A stretch of DNA of 8,100 bases. It comes from Flavobacteriaceae bacterium (GTDB lineage: Bacteria; Bacteroidota; Bacteroidia; Flavobacteriales; Flavobacteriaceae). Numbering within the stretch: position 1 is the first letter of the stretch; every line of letters starts with the position of its first letter. Positions 6,683 to 8,100 of this stretch are shown in pieces. The stretch covers positions 1 to 8,100 of the forward strand of contig JAESTG010000251.1 of assembly GCA_016763715.1 (NCBI GenBank), read 5' to 3'. Both the position numbers and the translations under genes were made by a program. The notes beneath the pieces were generated by a model. The model was given only the letters and a program-made list of their open reading frames with translations, searched no databases and was not told the DNA's origin.

Positions 6683-6715
6683 ATAAATATTACTTTTTTT
6701 TAATCACAATATATT

Positions 6716-7039
6716 ATGGGCGTTTCAAAAAGATATTTGCACACCGTGAGTGTAAATCAACTGGCAGATTTAGCTAAAGTGTTATCTCACCCTGCTCGCA
6801 TTTCCATTCTCAATTACATTGGAGACTGTGACGGTTGTTTGTGTAAGGATATTTCAGAAAAAATAAAACTCTCACAACCCACTACATCGCAACATTTGCA
6901 AATAATTAAGAAGTCAGGATTGCTAAAAAGTAAATTTCATGGGAAAAGTCAGTATTATACCATTAATAAGGGCAAACTATCTTCTCTAAAAAACTTGTTT
7001 CAGGAATTTTTTGAAACGACTGAAGCAAAATGTTGTTAA
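6716..7039 (+). CDS. arsR: ArsR/SmtB family metalloregulatory repressor
   Basis: This 107-residue winged-helix repressor starts with the typical LADLAKVLSHPARISILNYI region (16-35). A DNA-recognition HTH follows at about 50-68 (KIKLSQPTTSQHLQIIKKSG, 49-68), and a beta wing at about 71-83 (KSKFHGKSQYYTI). The effector site is suggested by C38, C41 and C43 in DCDGCLCKDI. The C-x-C pair lies where classical ArsR proteins hold their As(III)/Sb(III)-binding ELCVCDL motif in helix 3. A further Cys pair ends the protein (C106, C107). By family knowledge, trivalent arsenic or antimony binding would release it from the operator. The ATG at 6716 gives the usual family N-terminus, and the palindrome at 6663-6682 sits just upstream. 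arsC two genes downstream supports an arsenic role over Zn or Cd sensing. Confidence 0.92.
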   Translation: MGVSKRYLHTVSVNQLADLAKVLSHPARISILNYIGDCDGCLCKDISEKIKLSQPTTSQHLQIIKKSGLLKSKFHGKSQYYTINKGKLSSLKNLFQEFFETTEAKCC

Positions 7040-7058
7040 TCAAATAAACATAAAGAAT

Positions 7059-7550
7059 ATGAAAACTCAAGAACTTTTTGATGTGTTAAAAGCCAATCAA
7101 GACAAAGCACTCCTTTTTGAATATAGTGACGGACAATTAGTTGGTGCTAATTACCATATCACCGAAGTAAAACACGTCAAGATTGACTCTGTTGATTGTG
7201 GTGCAGGTGTAGATGCCTGGAATGAAACCATCATACAACTGTGGGAAAGTCCATCCGAAATTGGTAAAACAGAATATATGTCAACCTACAAAGCACTTGG
7301 CATACTTAATAAGGTCGGCTCCATGAAAGCTTATGATACACAAGCAGAAATCAAATTTGAATACGGAAACAGGCTGTTCCACACGGCTCAACTATTTGTT
7401 AACGATTACGAAATACACGGTAACAATTTGCTTTTTAAATTAGCAGTAGAAAAAACCGATTGTAAGGCTAAAGAAACATGTGGTGTTCCCGAGGCAGCCA
7501 CTGTAGAAACAGTCGAATCCAGCTGTACTCTAGGAGGAGGTTGCTGTTAA
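7059..7550 (+). CDS. DUF6428 family protein of the ars operon, cysteine-rich C-terminus
   Basis: A soluble 163-residue protein of unknown function that I recognise as DUF6428-like, a family found between arsR and arsC in Bacteroidota. The folded part (about 1-132) contains ALLFEYSDGQLVGANYHITE (17-36) and DCGAGVDAWNETIIQLWESP (46-65). The second half has alternating strands ending at LLFKLAVEKTDC (124-135). The last 30 residues hold C135, C141, C156, C162 and C163, ending Gly-Gly-Gly-Cys-Cys, which resembles a flexible thiol tail able to bind thiophilic metals or metalloids. That role is inference. I choose ATG 7059 over the in-frame TTG at 7011 because TTG lies inside arsR and the ATG leaves a normal 19-bp gap after its stop. 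No signal peptide or membrane helix is seen. Confidence 0.83.
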   Translation: MKTQELFDVLKANQDKALLFEYSDGQLVGANYHITEVKHVKIDSVDCGAGVDAWNETIIQLWESPSEIGKTEYMSTYKALGILNKVGSMKAYDTQAEIKFEYGNRLFHTAQLFVNDYEIHGNNLLFKLAVEKTDCKAKETCGVPEAATVETVESSCTLGGGCC

Positions 7551-7596
7551 CATGTGAAAATAACGCCCTGATTGAGTGAAGCAAAACATAAATTGA

Positions 7597-8013
7597 ATGA
7601 AGAATATCTTAGTCCTCTGCACAGGAAATAGTTGTCGTAGTCAAATGGCACACGGCTACCTAAAACAAATGGCCAAAGGAAAGGCTATTGTTTATAGTGC
7701 AGGGATTGAAACCCATGGACTAAATCCTGGAGCCGTCTCAATAATGGCGGAGGATCAAATTGATATTTCTAGTCATACATCCAATCATGTAGATGAGTAT
7801 CAAGAAATTGATTGGGATTATATAATTACGGTCTGCGATCATGCCAAAGAAAATTGTCCATTCATTGCTGCACCCAACGCTCAACGTCTACATCATAGCT
7901 TTTTTGACCCATCAAAAGTGACTGGTTCCGAAGAAGAAAAACATGCTGCCTTCTTGAAGGCCAGAAATGAAATTAAAGAATATTGTCGTAGTTTTATAGA
8001 AGACAATCTATAA
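7597..8013 (+). CDS. arsC: Arsenate reductase, thioredoxin-coupled type (low-molecular-weight phosphatase fold)
   Basis: Reduces arsenate to arsenite in the cytoplasm with electrons from thioredoxin. The 138-residue length and fold match the Staphylococcus pI258/Bacillus ArsC class, not the glutaredoxin-linked E. coli class. The P-loop CTGNSCRS (8-15) provides nucleophile C8 and R14. C80 in ITVCDHAKENCP and C87 form the redox pair that relays the disulfide; the spacings C8-C80 (72) and C80-C87 (7) equal those of the S. aureus enzyme (C10, C82, C89). D104 in FFDPSK is the likely general acid. All three cysteines are present, so it should act as a reductase and not merely as a tyrosine phosphatase. 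The ATG at 7597 follows a 46-bp gap, and the gene ends 4 bp before the DUF1304 gene. Confidence 0.93.
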   Translation: MKNILVLCTGNSCRSQMAHGYLKQMAKGKAIVYSAGIETHGLNPGAVSIMAEDQIDISSHTSNHVDEYQEIDWDYIITVCDHAKENCPFIAAPNAQRLHHSFFDPSKVTGSEEEKHAAFLKARNEIKEYCRSFIEDNL

Positions 8014-8017
8014 ACAT

Positions 8018-8100
8018 ATGGTACTAGCAGCGAGTATTTTGATTGGGGTAATCGCCCTCCTACATCTTTATTTTATGTATTTTGAAATGTTTGCTTGGAC
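8018..8100 (+). CDS. DUF1304 family membrane protein, 3' truncated by the window edge
   Basis: An ORF opens at ATG 8018, 4 bp after the arsC stop, and runs off the window after 27 full codons. The visible N-terminus is one hydrophobic helix, MVLAASILIGVIALLHLYFM, followed by YFEMFAW. The A-L-x-H-L-Y-x-x-Y-x-E-M-F-x-W pattern is the conserved start of DUF1304 proteins, small (about 120 residues) multi-helix inner-membrane proteins of unknown function. The short gap suggests cotranscription with arsC. I could see only the N-terminal fifth, so completeness and length are unknown. Confidence 0.75.
   Translation, partial: MVLAASILIGVIALLHLYFMYFEMFAW

Noticed and set aside
7011..7058. N-terminal extension of the DUF6428 protein from TTG 7011
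   Set aside because: It would begin within arsR, and the added residues do not look like conserved sequence; ATG 7059 gives a natural start.

Overview
The window looks like a chromosomal piece of a Flavobacteriaceae-type Bacteroidota genome. The basis is protein family content (a flavobacterial-style rsmA-mgtE pair, a DUF4199 protein, a DUF6428 protein inside an ars cluster), AT-rich DNA, starts without Shine-Dalgarno sequences, and several TTG/GTG starts. Every gene I can support lies on the + strand, and gaps are short. I see no tRNA, rRNA, CRISPR array, insertion sequence or origin.

Region 1 (1-4197) is a tightly packed set: the 3' part of rsmA (16S rRNA dimethyltransferase), mgtE (Mg2+ channel), a hotdog-fold thioesterase, a small cupin, an NAD-dependent D-2-hydroxyacid dehydrogenase and a membrane-anchored LuxR-type HTH protein. 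rsmA/mgtE and mgtE/thioesterase overlap, which suggests translational coupling. Three genes here appear to use non-ATG starts.

Region 2 (4198-6083) starts with a 153-bp spacer holding a candidate Bacteroidota promoter. A second co-directional cluster follows: a DUF4199 membrane protein, two consecutive DUF1801 proteins joined by a TAATG stop/start, and a VOC-family protein. None of these has an assignable substrate.

Region 3 (6084-6652) is a single TM2-domain membrane protein with a long charged N-terminal extension, closed by a strong rho-independent terminator.

Region 4 (6653-8100) is a small arsenic-response operon: a near-perfect 20-bp palindrome (likely ArsR operator), arsR, a cysteine-tailed DUF6428 protein of unknown role, a thioredoxin-coupled-type arsenate reductase (arsC), and the first 27 codons of a DUF1304 membrane protein cut by the window edge. 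An arsenite exporter would be expected nearby but is not in the window. The DUF6428 protein is the best candidate here for an undescribed function, probably in handling thiophilic metalloids, since its position and cysteine-rich tail match its neighbours.
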